NCBI RefSeq assembly: GCF_000761215.1
Contig: NZ_CP009438.1
Span: 4,791,501-4,855,500 of the forward strand
Source: Streptomyces glaucescens
Lineage (GTDB): Bacteria > Actinomycetota > Actinomycetes > Streptomycetales > Streptomycetaceae
Length of the DNA: 64,000 nt
Direction: 5' to 3'
Below are positions 15,976 through 24,161 of the stretch, in pieces. How positions within the stretch are numbered: the first letter of the stretch is position 1; every line of letters begins with the position of its first letter. A program made the position numbers and the translations under genes. The notes below the pieces were generated by a model, which worked only from the letters and a program-made list of their open reading frames with translations, was not told where the DNA came from and ran no database searches.

Positions 15976-16935
15976 TCAGTCCACCGTCACGTAGTCGGGG
16001 CCGGAGTAGCGGCCGGTGGCCAGCTTCTGACGCTGCATCAGCAGGTCGTTCAGGAGCGAGGACGCGCCGAACCGGAACCAGTGGTTGTCCAGCCAGTCCT
16101 CGCCGACGGTCTCGTTGACCAGGACCAGGAACTTGACGGCGTCCTTGGTGGTGCGGATGCCGCCGGCCGGCTTCACACCGACCTGGACGCCGGTGGCGGC
16201 CCGGAAGTCCCGGACGGCCTCCAGCATGAGGAGGGTGTTCGCCGGGGTGGCGTTCACCGCGACCTTGCCCGTCGAGGTCTTGATGAAGTCCGCGCCCGCC
16301 AGCATGCCGAGCCAGCTGGCGCGGCGGATGTTGTCGTACGTGGACAGCTCGCCGGTCTCGAAGATGACCTTCAGGCGGGCGGTCCCGCAGGCCTCCTTCA
16401 CGGCGGTGATCTCGTCGTACACCTTCATGTACCGCCCCGCGAGGAACGCCCCGCGGTCGATGACCATGTCGATCTCGTCGGCGCCCGCGGCCACGGCCTC
16501 ACGGACGTCGGCCAGCTTGACCTCGATCGGCGCGCGGCCCGCCGGGAAGGCGGTGGCGACCGAGGCGACCTTCACCGAGGAGCCGGCGACGGCCTCCTTG
16601 GCGGCGGCCACCATGTCCGGATACACGCAGACGGCCGCGGTCGCGGGAGTGGTGCGGTCGGTCGGATCGGGGTGGACCGCCTTGGCGCCGAGCGCCCGGA
16701 CCTTGCCCGGGGTGTCCGCGCCTTCCAGCGTCGTCAGGTCGACCATGGAGATGGCCAGGTCGATGGCGTACGCCTTGGCGGTCGTCTTGATGGAACGGGT
16801 GCCGAGGGACGCGGCGCGCGCCTCCAGGCCGACCGCGTCGACGCCGGGCAGCCCGTGGAGGAAGCGGCGCAGCGTGCTGTCGGACGCGGCGACGTCCGAG
16901 AGGCTGTGAGCTGCGGTGGGTGCATTGGTGGGCAT
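15976..16935 (-). CDS. deoC: Deoxyribose-phosphate aldolase
   Basis: Cleaves 2-deoxyribose 5-phosphate to glyceraldehyde 3-phosphate and acetaldehyde, the last step of deoxynucleoside breakdown. 319 residues, class I Schiff-base aldolase. Key motifs: EIDMVIDRGAFLAGRY, the Schiff-base Lys in ADFIKTSTGK, and the proton-relay Lys in VGVKPAGGIRT. The N-terminal extension of about 40 residues is normal in actinobacteria. ATG 16935 (MPTNAPT) is chosen because the upstream frame runs through the operator palindrome. First gene of the deoC-ALDH-ALDH-like operon. Confidence 0.96.
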   Translation of the reverse strand: MPTNAPTAAHSLSDVAASDSTLRRFLHGLPGVDAVGLEARAASLGTRSIKTTAKAYAIDLAISMVDLTTLEGADTPGKVRALGAKAVHPDPTDRTTPATAAVCVYPDMVAAAKEAVAGSSVKVASVATAFPAGRAPIEVKLADVREAVAAGADEIDMVIDRGAFLAGRYMKVYDEITAVKEACGTARLKVIFETGELSTYDNIRRASWLGMLAGADFIKTSTGKVAVNATPANTLLMLEAVRDFRAATGVQVGVKPAGGIRTTKDAVKFLVLVNETVGEDWLDNHWFRFGASSLLNDLLMQRQKLATGRYSGPDYVTVD

Positions 16936-16954
16936 GGTCACCAGACGAGCATAT

Positions 16955-16966
16955 CTACGCGCGTAG
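16955..16966. promoter_or_regulatory. Operator palindrome CTACGCGCGTAG upstream of deoC
   Basis: Perfect copy of the 12-bp palindrome, 19 bp upstream of the deoC ATG and in the deoC-PH protein intergenic region. Same sequence as at 5596 and 20905, each just upstream of a nucleoside-catabolism gene. Confidence 0.8.
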
Positions 16967-17059
16967 CTGCTGTACACCCCCCAAAGCTCGTGGCCGCTCG
17001 TCCGGGGGCCCCGGGGCCACGTATGAGCGCTCCCGGCGGGGTCGGGCACAATCGGGGCC

Positions 17060-17710
17060 ATGACGACCACCGAGTCCAAGGATCGGATCTACCGGTCACC
17101 CGCGGGCATCGCCGGAGGTGTGCTGCTGCTCGGCCTCGCCGCGTGGCTCGGCATCGACGCGATCGTCGCCGGTGACGGGCGCACGCCGTGGGTCGCGCTC
17201 GCGACGCTGCTGCTGGTGCTGCCGCTGATCACCGCCTTCACGCTGCGGCCCGCCGTGGCCGCGAACGACGACCGGCTGCGGATCCGCAACCCGTTCCGGG
17301 TCGTCGTGCTGCCCTGGGGCGAGGTCGCCTCCCTGCGGTCCGGGTACACCAACGAGGTCGTCGCCAAGTCCGGCCGGAAGTACCAGCTGTGGGCCGTTCC
17401 GGTGTCCCTGCGGGCGCGGAAGAAGGCGGCGCGGCGGGAGTCGCGGCGGGCCGCCGAGCTGTCCGGGGAGCGGGGCGGGCGGGAGCGCGGCCTCGGGGGG
17501 CTCGCCGGGTTCGGTGGCGGGGCCGCCGTGCCGGAGGGGCCGGTACGGGCCCAGACGGACCAGATCATGGACGAGCTGCGGGAGCTGCTGGAGGCCCGGG
17601 AGACGGCCGAGGCGGCGCAGGGGCAGGTCACCGTGCGGTGGGCGTACGAGATCGTCGCCCCGGCGGTGGCGGGTGCGGTCCTGCTGGGGGTGCTGCTCGG
17701 GCTCGGCTGA
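17060..17710 (+). CDS. PH-domain membrane protein
   Basis: 216-residue membrane protein of the bacterial PH-domain (bPH) family common in actinobacteria. Two N-terminal helices (GIAGGVLLLGLAAWLGI, VALATLLLVLPLITAFTL) are followed by a PH-like beta region (DDRLRIRNPFRVVVLPWGEVASL, VVAKSGRKYQLWAVPV). A charged, Gly-rich linker and a final helix (IVAPAVAGAVLLGVLLGL) complete it. ATG 17060 sits in the promoter region shared with deoC. No enzymatic motif; role unknown. Confidence 0.8.
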   Translation: MTTTESKDRIYRSPAGIAGGVLLLGLAAWLGIDAIVAGDGRTPWVALATLLLVLPLITAFTLRPAVAANDDRLRIRNPFRVVVLPWGEVASLRSGYTNEVVAKSGRKYQLWAVPVSLRARKKAARRESRRAAELSGERGGRERGLGGLAGFGGGAAVPEGPVRAQTDQIMDELRELLEARETAEAAQGQVTVRWAYEIVAPAVAGAVLLGVLLGLG

Positions 17711-17852
17711 GGCCGGGGCCGGGGCCGGAGGCGGGCGGGTCGAGGGCCCGAGGGGCCGTGGCGGGTCGAGGGCCCGAGGGCTGGAGCGCCGGGGCCCGGT
17801 GGGCCGGGGGCGGTCGGTGGTCCGGCTGTAGCCCGGCGCGTTCGTGGTATGC

Positions 17853-17999
17853 GGTGGTCCGTCGGGGTGCTCGTGCGTGCGGTGGCGTCGGTGGTCCGTC
17901 TGGGTGCCGGTGGCTTGTGGTGGCGCGGTGGTCCGTCGGGGTGCCCGTGGCGTGTGGTGGCGCGGTGGTCCGTCGGGGTGCCGTGGCGTGTGGTGGCGC
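17853..17999 (+). repeat. Four tandem ~37-bp repeats in a gene-free G-rich stretch
   Basis: Units at 17853-17889, 17890-17926, 17927-17963 and 17964-17999 share the core GGTGGTCCGTCGGGGTGC and end in GTGGTGGCG; a shorter fifth copy follows. The unit is 37/37/37/36 bp, so it does not keep a reading frame. The whole space 17711-18108 between the PH protein and the phosphosugar mutase holds no gene I can support. Confidence 0.75.
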
Positions 18000-18108
18000 T
18001 TTGCTCGGGGCGCTCGTGCGTGTGGTGGCGCCTGGCTCGGCGCGCACGGTGTGAGACGGCGACCACCCGGTGGTCCGCCGGGCGATGGTGGCGGGGGCGG
18101 CGTCGGCG

Positions 18109-18146
18109 GGGTGCCACGGGGAGCCCTCGGGTTCCCCGTGGCACCC
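18109..18146. terminator. Hairpin terminator after the phosphosugar mutase gene
   Basis: Perfect 14-bp arms (18109-18122 and 18133-18146) with a 10-bp loop, 7 bp beyond the stop codon of the minus-strand mutase gene. Confidence 0.85.
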
Positions 18147-18152
18147 TCCGTG

Positions 18153-19787
18153 TCAGATGCCCGCCGCGGCGGACAGGTCCCGCTTGATCGCCGACAGCAG
18201 CCGTGCCGCCTCGGCGCGGGCGGCCGGGAGGCCGGCGCGGTCCGCCACCGGGACGACGACCTCCAGGTAGCACTTCAGCTTGGGTTCCGTGCCGCTCGGG
18301 CGGACGATGACGCGGGCGCCCTCGAGGGTGTAGCGCAGGCCGTCCGTGGGCGGGAGCTTCTCCGTGCCGCGGGTCAGGTCCTCGGCGCGCGTGACCGGCA
18401 GGCCCGCGAGCCGGGTCGGCGGCTGCTCGCGCAGGCGGCGCATGGCGTCCGCGATGAGGGACAGGTCCTGCACGCGGACCGAGAGCTGGTCGGTGGCGTG
18501 CAGGCCGTGCTCCACGGCGAGGTCGTCGAGGAGGTCGAGCAGGGTGCGGCCCTGCTCCTTGAGGACCGAGGCGAGTTCCGTGATCAGCAGCGCCGCGGTG
18601 ATGCCGTCCTTGTCGCGGACGCCCTCCGGGTCGACGCAGTAGCCGAGGGCCTCCTCGTAGCCGTAGCGCAGGCCGTCGACGCGGGCGATCCACTTGAAGC
18701 CCGTCAGGGTCTCCTCGTAGGGCAGGCCCGCCTTCTCGGCGATGCGCCCGAGGAGCGAGGAGGAGACGATCGACTCGGCGAAGGTGCCCCGGGCCCCGCG
18801 GTTCACCAGGTGGGCGGCGAGCAGCGCGCCCACCTCGTCGCCGCGGAGCATGCGCCAGTCGCCGGCGTCCCTGACCGCCACGGCGCAGCGGTCCGCGTCC
18901 GGGTCGTTGGCGATGACCAGGTCGGGGTCCGTCTCGCGGGCCTTCGCGAAGGCGAGGTCCATCGCGCCGGGCTCCTCCGGGTTCGGGAAGGCCACGGTGG
19001 GGAAGTCCGGGTCCGGGTCGGCCTGCTCGGCGACCAGGTCCGGGGCGGGGAAGCCGGCCCGGGCGAAGGCCGCGAGCAGGGTGTCCTTTCCGACGCCGTG
19101 CATGGCGGTGTAGACCGTGCGGGCCGTACGGGGGGAGCCGGGGGAGAGGACGGCGTCGGTGCGGGCCAGGTAGGCGTCGAGGACGCTGTCGTCGAGGGTC
19201 TCCCAGCCCTCGGTGGGGCGGGAGACGGTGGTGAGGGAGGGGATCGCCGCGATCTCGGCGGCGATGTCCGTGTCCGCGGGCGGGACGATCTGGGAGCCGT
19301 CGCCGAGGTAGACCTTGTAGCCGTTGTCGCGGGGCGGGTTGTGGCTGGCGGTGACCTCCACGCCGGCGACCGCGCCGAGGTGCCTTATGGCGAAGGCGAG
19401 GACGGGGGTGGGGAGGGGGCGGGGGAGGAGCGCCGCGCGCAGTCCGGCGCCGGTCATCACGGCCGCGGTGTCGCGGGCGAAGTCCTCCGACTTGTGGCGG
19501 GCGTCGTAGCCGATGACGACGAGGCCGTCCGTGCGGCCGTTCTTGGTGAGGTACGCCGCGAGGCCGGCGGCGGCCCGGATGACGACGGACCGGTTCATGC
19601 GCATCGGGCCCGCGCCGAGTTCACCGCGCAGGCCGGCGGTGCCGAACTGGAGGGTGCCGCTGAAGCGGGCGGCCAGCTCGTCCACGTCGTGGGCGTCGAT
19701 GAGCTTGGCGAGTTCGTCGCGCGTCTCCGGGTCGGGGTCCTCGGTGAGCCAGGTCTGGGCGCGGGCGAGGAGGTCGTCGGTCGTCAC
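18153..19787 (-). CDS. Phosphosugar mutase, probable phosphopentomutase (PGM2/PmmB type)
   Basis: 544-residue alpha-D-phosphohexomutase superfamily enzyme. The phosphoserine loop is VTASHNPPRDNGYKVY, the metal loop is NDPDADRCAVAVRD, the sugar-specificity loop region is ETLTGFKWIARVDG, and the phosphate-binding loop RPSGTEPKLKCYLE is at the C-terminus. Members of this branch (human PGM2) favour pentose 1-phosphates, and annotation as phosphomannomutase (PmmB) is common. With PNP on one side and DeoC on the other, conversion of (deoxy)ribose 1-phosphate to the 5-phosphate is the best-supported role. Same strand as PNP, about 270 bp downstream of it. Confidence 0.9.
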   Translation of the reverse strand: MTTDDLLARAQTWLTEDPDPETRDELAKLIDAHDVDELAARFSGTLQFGTAGLRGELGAGPMRMNRSVVIRAAAGLAAYLTKNGRTDGLVVIGYDARHKSEDFARDTAAVMTGAGLRAALLPRPLPTPVLAFAIRHLGAVAGVEVTASHNPPRDNGYKVYLGDGSQIVPPADTDIAAEIAAIPSLTTVSRPTEGWETLDDSVLDAYLARTDAVLSPGSPRTARTVYTAMHGVGKDTLLAAFARAGFPAPDLVAEQADPDPDFPTVAFPNPEEPGAMDLAFAKARETDPDLVIANDPDADRCAVAVRDAGDWRMLRGDEVGALLAAHLVNRGARGTFAESIVSSSLLGRIAEKAGLPYEETLTGFKWIARVDGLRYGYEEALGYCVDPEGVRDKDGITAALLITELASVLKEQGRTLLDLLDDLAVEHGLHATDQLSVRVQDLSLIADAMRRLREQPPTRLAGLPVTRAEDLTRGTEKLPPTDGLRYTLEGARVIVRPSGTEPKLKCYLEVVVPVADRAGLPAARAEAARLLSAIKRDLSAAAGI

Positions 19788-20054
19788 GTCGGGTCAGCCT
19801 CTCGGTCGTGTTGCTTCGTCGTCGTGGGTGCGGGCTGCGCGGGGCGGGTGGCGTGCGGGGCGGTGCCGCTGCTGTCGCGCCTGCGGGGGCGGGGGGGGCC
19901 GGGGCCGTGCCAAGGGGTGTCCGTCCTCGGTCCGGCGGTGCCCCCGCTGCGGCTGTGCGCGGTGCCGGACGCCGGACCCTGTGGGCGGGCACCCCCGGGC
20001 ACGTCCCCTTGCCGCCGTGCGCGGCGCTCCCGTCGGGCGCCGCGCGAGCGGGTG

Positions 20055-20879
20055 TTACAGGCGTCCCAGGACCTGCGCCAGCAGGGATCCCATGCGGGCG
20101 GCCGAGTCGCGGCCCGCCTGGAGGACCTCCTCGTGGTTCAGGGGCTCGCCGGTCATGCCCGCGGCGAGGTTGGTGACCAGGGAGATGCCCAGGATCTCCG
20201 CGCCGGCCTCGCGGGCGGCGATCGCCTCCAGGACCGTCGACATGCCGACCAGGTCCGCGCCGATCACCCGGGCCATGCGGATCTCGGCCGGGGTCTCGTA
20301 GTGCGGGCCGGGGAACTGCGCGTAGACGCCCTCTTCGAGAGTGGGGTCGATCTCCTTGCACAGGGCGCGCAGGCGGGGGGAGTACAGGTCGGTGAGGTCG
20401 ACGAAGTTGGCGCCGACGATGGGGGAGGTCGCGGTCAGGTTGATGTGGTCGCTGATCAGGACCGGCTGGCCGGGGCGCATGCCCTCGCGCAGGCCGCCGC
20501 ACCCGTTGGTGAGCACGATGGTCTTGGCGCCGGCGGCGACGGCGGTACGCACGCCGTGCGCGACGGCGGCGACACCGCGGCCCTCGTAGTAGTGGGTGCG
20601 GCCGAGGAAGACCAGGGCGCGCTTGTCGCCGATCCGGTAGGAGCGGATCTTGCCGCCGTGCCCTTCGACCGCCGGCGGCGGGAAGCCGGGGAGCTCGGTG
20701 ACCTGGAACTCGGCGTCGGGAGCGCCGAGCGCGTCGACGGCCGGTGCCCAGCCGGAGCCCATCACGAGGGCGACGTCGTGGGACTCGGCGCCGGTGAGTT
20801 CGCGCAGGCGCGCGGCGGCGGCGTCGGCGGCGGCGTAGGGGTCGCCCTGGATGTCGTCCGGAAGAAGAGATGCGTTCAC
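20055..20879 (-). CDS. Purine nucleoside phosphorylase
   Basis: Phosphorolyses inosine, guanosine and deoxy analogues to base plus (deoxy)ribose 1-phosphate. About 274 residues, trimeric PNP family. Visible: VALVMGSGWAP phosphate loop, GFPPPAVEGHGG, LGRTHYYEGRG, LTNGCGGL, SDHINLT, YAQFPGPHYETPAEIR, VGMSTVLEAIAAREAGAEILGIS and the late TNLAAG base-site segment. GTG 20879 (VNASLLP) is chosen; a longer frame would include the CTACGCGCGTAG operator. Upstream of the phosphosugar mutase gene on the same strand. Confidence 0.93.
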   Translation of the reverse strand: MNASLLPDDIQGDPYAAADAAAARLRELTGAESHDVALVMGSGWAPAVDALGAPDAEFQVTELPGFPPPAVEGHGGKIRSYRIGDKRALVFLGRTHYYEGRGVAAVAHGVRTAVAAGAKTIVLTNGCGGLREGMRPGQPVLISDHINLTATSPIVGANFVDLTDLYSPRLRALCKEIDPTLEEGVYAQFPGPHYETPAEIRMARVIGADLVGMSTVLEAIAAREAGAEILGISLVTNLAAGMTGEPLNHEEVLQAGRDSAARMGSLLAQVLGRL

Positions 20880-20904
20880 GCGGTCGAGGGTAGCCGAGCA
20901 TTGC

Positions 20905-20916
20905 CTACGCGCGTAG
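20905..20916. promoter_or_regulatory. Operator palindrome CTACGCGCGTAG upstream of the nucleoside phosphorylase gene
   Basis: Third perfect copy of the palindrome in this window, 25 bp upstream of the GTG start of the purine nucleoside phosphorylase gene. Confidence 0.8.
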
Positions 20917-21006
20917 ATGACAGAGCTCACGGGATTGGGATCGTTGTCTTGTCGTTTTCCACAAGGGTGTGCGGGCGACGCGCGTGCGGGGTGGCCGTGA
21001 CCTGGC

Positions 21007-21444
21007 TCAGCAGGGGCGTTTGCGGAGTTCCATGACGTAGTCGTGGGGGGCTCCGGCGGACTCGGCCGCGTCGGCGATTTCGCCCAGATAGCGGGCGGAG
21101 GGCAGGCCGCCCTCGTAGCCGTTGAGGACGTAGACCCAGGCCGGCTCCTCGCCGTCGAGGGTGTGGACGCGGACCTGGAGACGGCGGTAGACGTCGAGGT
21201 CCAGGCCGACCCAGCGGTCCAGGGACTCCTCGTCCATCGGGGCGATGTCGTAGAGGGCCACGAACACCTGGGAGAGCGGGTCCTCGACGATCGTGGCGAG
21301 GGCGCCCTCCCAGCCGAGCTGCTCGCCGCCGAAGGTCAGTCGCCAGCCGTTCAGCCAGCCCGTGGCGCGGAGCGGCGAGTGGGGAGCGCGGCGGTTCATC
21401 AGCCGCGCGTCGAGATTGCCGGCGTAGGCGGCGTAGAGCGACAT
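21007..21444 (-). CDS. Gamma-glutamylcyclotransferase-like (AIG2/GGCT fold) protein
   Basis: 145-residue protein with the GGCT/AIG2 fold: the N-terminal strand-loop YAAYAGNLDARLM corresponds to the YGSN-type substrate loop, and ATIVEDPLSQVFVALYDI and VYVLNGYEGGLPSARYL match later elements. The family includes gamma-glutamyl cyclotransferases, but many bacterial members have unknown substrates. The catalytic Glu position is plausible in MDEESLDRW but not certain. It precedes the nucleoside phosphorylase gene on the same strand and is divergent from the LpdA-like gene. Confidence 0.75.
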   Translation of the reverse strand: MSLYAAYAGNLDARLMNRRAPHSPLRATGWLNGWRLTFGGEQLGWEGALATIVEDPLSQVFVALYDIAPMDEESLDRWVGLDLDVYRRLQVRVHTLDGEEPAWVYVLNGYEGGLPSARYLGEIADAAESAGAPHDYVMELRKRPC

Positions 21445-21549
21445 GGGGAGAGGGTACGGCAGTGGGATCGGGGGTCACTTCGTCCGCGGGCGCGCCGGGG
21501 ACGGCCCGGCCGGGCCCCCGGGCGGTCGCACCTTGAAGCGTGCGGGACA

Positions 21550-22998
21550 ATGGAGTACGTGACTCGGATCGTGATCATCGGTGGCGGACCCGGCGGATAC
21601 GAAGCGGCGCTGGTCGCCGCTCAGCTCGGTGCGGAGGTGACCGTCGTCGACTGCGACGGTCTGGGCGGGGCGTCGGTGCTGACCGACTGCGTGCCGTCGA
21701 AGACGCTCATCGCGACGGCCGAGGTGATGACCACCTTCGACTCGTCGTACGAGGAGCTGGGGATCATCGTCGCGGACGACACCCCGCACATCGACACGCC
21801 CGCGCGGGTGGTGGGCGTCGACCTCGGCAAGGTCAACCGGCGGGTGAAGCGGCTGGCGCTCGCCCAGTCGCACGACATCACGGCGTCCGTGACGCGCGCC
21901 GGCGCCCGGGTGGTGCGCGGGCGCGGACGGCTCGAGGGGCAGCAGGGCCAGGACGGGTCGCGCAAGGTCGTGGTGCGCGCCGCCGACGGCAGCGAGGAGA
22001 CGCTCGTCGCCGACGCCGTGCTGATCGCCACGGGCGGGCACCCGCGAGAGCTGGCCGACGCCCGGCCCGACGGCGAGCGGATCCTGAACTGGACCCAGGT
22101 GTACGACCTGAACGAGCTCCCCGAGGAGCTGATCGTGGTCGGGTCCGGTGTCACCGGCGCCGAGTTCGCCGGTGCCTACCAGGCGCTCGGCTCGAAGGTC
22201 ACCCTGGTGTCGTCCCGGGACCGGGTGCTGCCCGGCGAGGACCCGGACGCCGCGGCCGTCCTCGAGGACGTCTTCCGGCGGCGCGGCATGAACGTCATGG
22301 CGCGCTCGCGCGCCCAGTCCGCCAAACGGGTGGGCGACCGCGTCGAGGTCACCCTCGCCGACGGGCGGGTCATCACCGGCACGCACTGCCTGATGGCCGT
22401 CGGCGCCATCCCGAACACCGAGGGCATGGGCCTGGAGGAGGCCGGGGTCAGGCTGCGCGACTCCGGGCACGTCTGGACCGACAAGGTGTCCAGGACCACC
22501 GCGCCCGGTGTCTACGCCGCCGGTGACGTGACCGGGGTGTTCGCGCTCGCCTCGGTGGCCGCCATGCAGGGCCGTATCGCCATGTACCACTTCCTGGGCG
22601 ACGCCGTGGCGCCGCTGAACCTGAAGACCGTGTCGTCGAACGTCTTCACGGACCCGGAGATCGCGACCGTCGGGTACACCCAGGCGGACGTCGACGCCGG
22701 GAAGATCGACGCGCGCGTGGTGAAGCTGCCGCTGCTGCGCAACCCGCGCGCGAAGATGCAGGGCATCCGGGACGGCTTCGTCAAGATCTTCTGCCGGCCG
22801 GGGACGGGGATCGTGGTCGGCGGGGTCGTCGTGGCGCCGCGCGCTTCGGAACTGATCCATCCCATCTCGATCGCCGTCGACAACAATCTGACGGTCGAAC
22901 AGATCGCGAACGCCTTCACCGTGTACCCGTCCCTGTCGGGCTCGATCGCCGAGGTGGCGCGGCAGCTCCACACCCGCAAGGCGGGCGACGGCGGCTGA
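21550..22998 (+). CDS. LpdA-type NAD(P)H-quinone dehydrogenase (flavoprotein disulfide reductase family)
   Basis: FAD- and NAD(P)H-binding flavoprotein, 482 residues. FAD fold RIVIIGGGPGGYEAALVAAQ, NAD fold LIVVGSGVTGAEFAG, FAD motif VYAAGDVTGV, and C-terminal dimerisation domain with HPISIAVDNNLTVEQIANAF. The usual CxxxxC redox pair is SVLTDC here, so only one Cys remains, and it cannot be a true lipoamide dehydrogenase. The same feature marks mycobacterial LpdA, a quinone reductase. ATG 21550 gives the conserved MEYVTRIV start. Also located near nucleoside phosphorylase and mutase genes in mycobacteria. Confidence 0.88.
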   Translation: MEYVTRIVIIGGGPGGYEAALVAAQLGAEVTVVDCDGLGGASVLTDCVPSKTLIATAEVMTTFDSSYEELGIIVADDTPHIDTPARVVGVDLGKVNRRVKRLALAQSHDITASVTRAGARVVRGRGRLEGQQGQDGSRKVVVRAADGSEETLVADAVLIATGGHPRELADARPDGERILNWTQVYDLNELPEELIVVGSGVTGAEFAGAYQALGSKVTLVSSRDRVLPGEDPDAAAVLEDVFRRRGMNVMARSRAQSAKRVGDRVEVTLADGRVITGTHCLMAVGAIPNTEGMGLEEAGVRLRDSGHVWTDKVSRTTAPGVYAAGDVTGVFALASVAAMQGRIAMYHFLGDAVAPLNLKTVSSNVFTDPEIATVGYTQADVDAGKIDARVVKLPLLRNPRAKMQGIRDGFVKIFCRPGTGIVVGGVVVAPRASELIHPISIAVDNNLTVEQIANAFTVYPSLSGSIAEVARQLHTRKAGDGG

Positions 22999-23165
22999 CG
23001 GCCGAAACCGGCTCACCCCTGGTCACAGCGGGTGGCGGACAGTGCGTGTGGCATAGGCGGCGGGAGTACGCCTCTATACCACTTCCGCCCCTGCTGTACG
23101 AACAACTTCTGTTATCCGGCGCAAACTGCTGAAAGCAGACGGTCGTTGGGGTTACTGTCAGTTTC

Positions 23166-24161
23166 GTGTTCGCTGCAGAACGTCGCCAATTGATCCTCGA
23201 AATGGTGCGAGCGAACGGAGCCGTGTCGCTCCGTGAGCTCGCCCGCGTCGTCCAGACCTCCGAAGTGACCGTACGACGGGACGTGCGCGCCCTGGAGGCA
23301 GAAGGACTCCTCGACCGCCGGCACGGCGGTGCGGTACTGCCGGGCGGGTTCACGCGGGAGTCCGGCTTTCCGCAGAAGTCTCATCTCGCGACCGCCGAGA
23401 AGACGGCCATCGCCGACCTCGCCGCCACCTTCGTCGAGGAGGGCGAGGCCATCGTGGTCGGGGCGGGCACCACCACCCAGGAACTGGCCCGCCGGCTGGC
23501 CCGGATCCCGGGGCTGACCGTGGTCACCAACTCCCTCCTGGTGGCGCAGGCCCTCGCCCACGCCAACCGGGTGGAGGTCGTCATGACCGGCGGCACGCTG
23601 CGCGGGTCCAACTACGCCCTCGTCGGCTCCGGCGCCGAGCAGTCCCTCCAGGGCCTCAGGGTCTCCCGGGCCTTCCTCTCCGGGAGCGGGCTCACCGCCG
23701 AGCGCGGGCTGTCCACGTCCAACATGCTCTCCGCCTCCGTCGACCGCGCGCTCGTCCAGGCCGCCGCCGAGGTCGTGGTCCTCGCCGACCACACCAAGCT
23801 CGGCACGGACACCATGTTTCAGACCGTGCCCACGGACGTCATCACCCGTCTCGTCACCGACGAGCCCCCGGCCCACGACGACCGCGCGGCCACCGAGCTC
23901 CAGGCCCTGGCCGACCAGGGCGTCCAGATCGCCGTCGCGGGCACCGGTGCCTCGGGAAACGCCGGGGGCCACGGCAGCGCGGGGGGTGAGCCGGCCGGGC
24001 CGGGCCGCCCGCAGCGCCGGGACGTCCCGCTGCCGGGCCCGCGCCGTGGCCAGGTCCCCGGCGGCCAGCCGTTCCGGACGGCCGGGGTGATGGGGGAGCG
24101 TGAGCAGTCCCCGGGTGCCGAGCGGGAACGGGCGCGCGTCGCCGACCTGCGGCGGCGCTGA
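23166..24161 (+). CDS. DeoR-family transcriptional regulator
   Basis: DeoR/GlpR-type regulator of 331 residues. The N-terminal helix-turn-helix is RRQLILEMVRANGAVSLREL, with SEVTVRRDVRALEAEGLLDRRHGGAV. A sugar-phosphate-sensing domain (VVGAGTTTQELARRL, VVTNSLLVAQAL, VMTGGTLRGSNYALVG, VVVLADHTKLG) runs to about residue 255. The last ~75 residues are a Gly/Pro/Arg-rich, probably disordered extension unusual for the family. GTG 23166. As the nearest sugar-phosphate-responsive regulator it is a candidate for controlling the CTACGCGCGTAG genes; there is no direct evidence. Confidence 0.88.
   Translation: MFAAERRQLILEMVRANGAVSLRELARVVQTSEVTVRRDVRALEAEGLLDRRHGGAVLPGGFTRESGFPQKSHLATAEKTAIADLAATFVEEGEAIVVGAGTTTQELARRLARIPGLTVVTNSLLVAQALAHANRVEVVMTGGTLRGSNYALVGSGAEQSLQGLRVSRAFLSGSGLTAERGLSTSNMLSASVDRALVQAAAEVVVLADHTKLGTDTMFQTVPTDVITRLVTDEPPAHDDRAATELQALADQGVQIAVAGTGASGNAGGHGSAGGEPAGPGRPQRRDVPLPGPRRGQVPGGQPFRTAGVMGEREQSPGAERERARVADLRRR

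Noticed and set aside
17853..17999. CRISPR array
   Set aside because: The repeats are contiguous without unique spacers, and no cas genes are present anywhere in the window.
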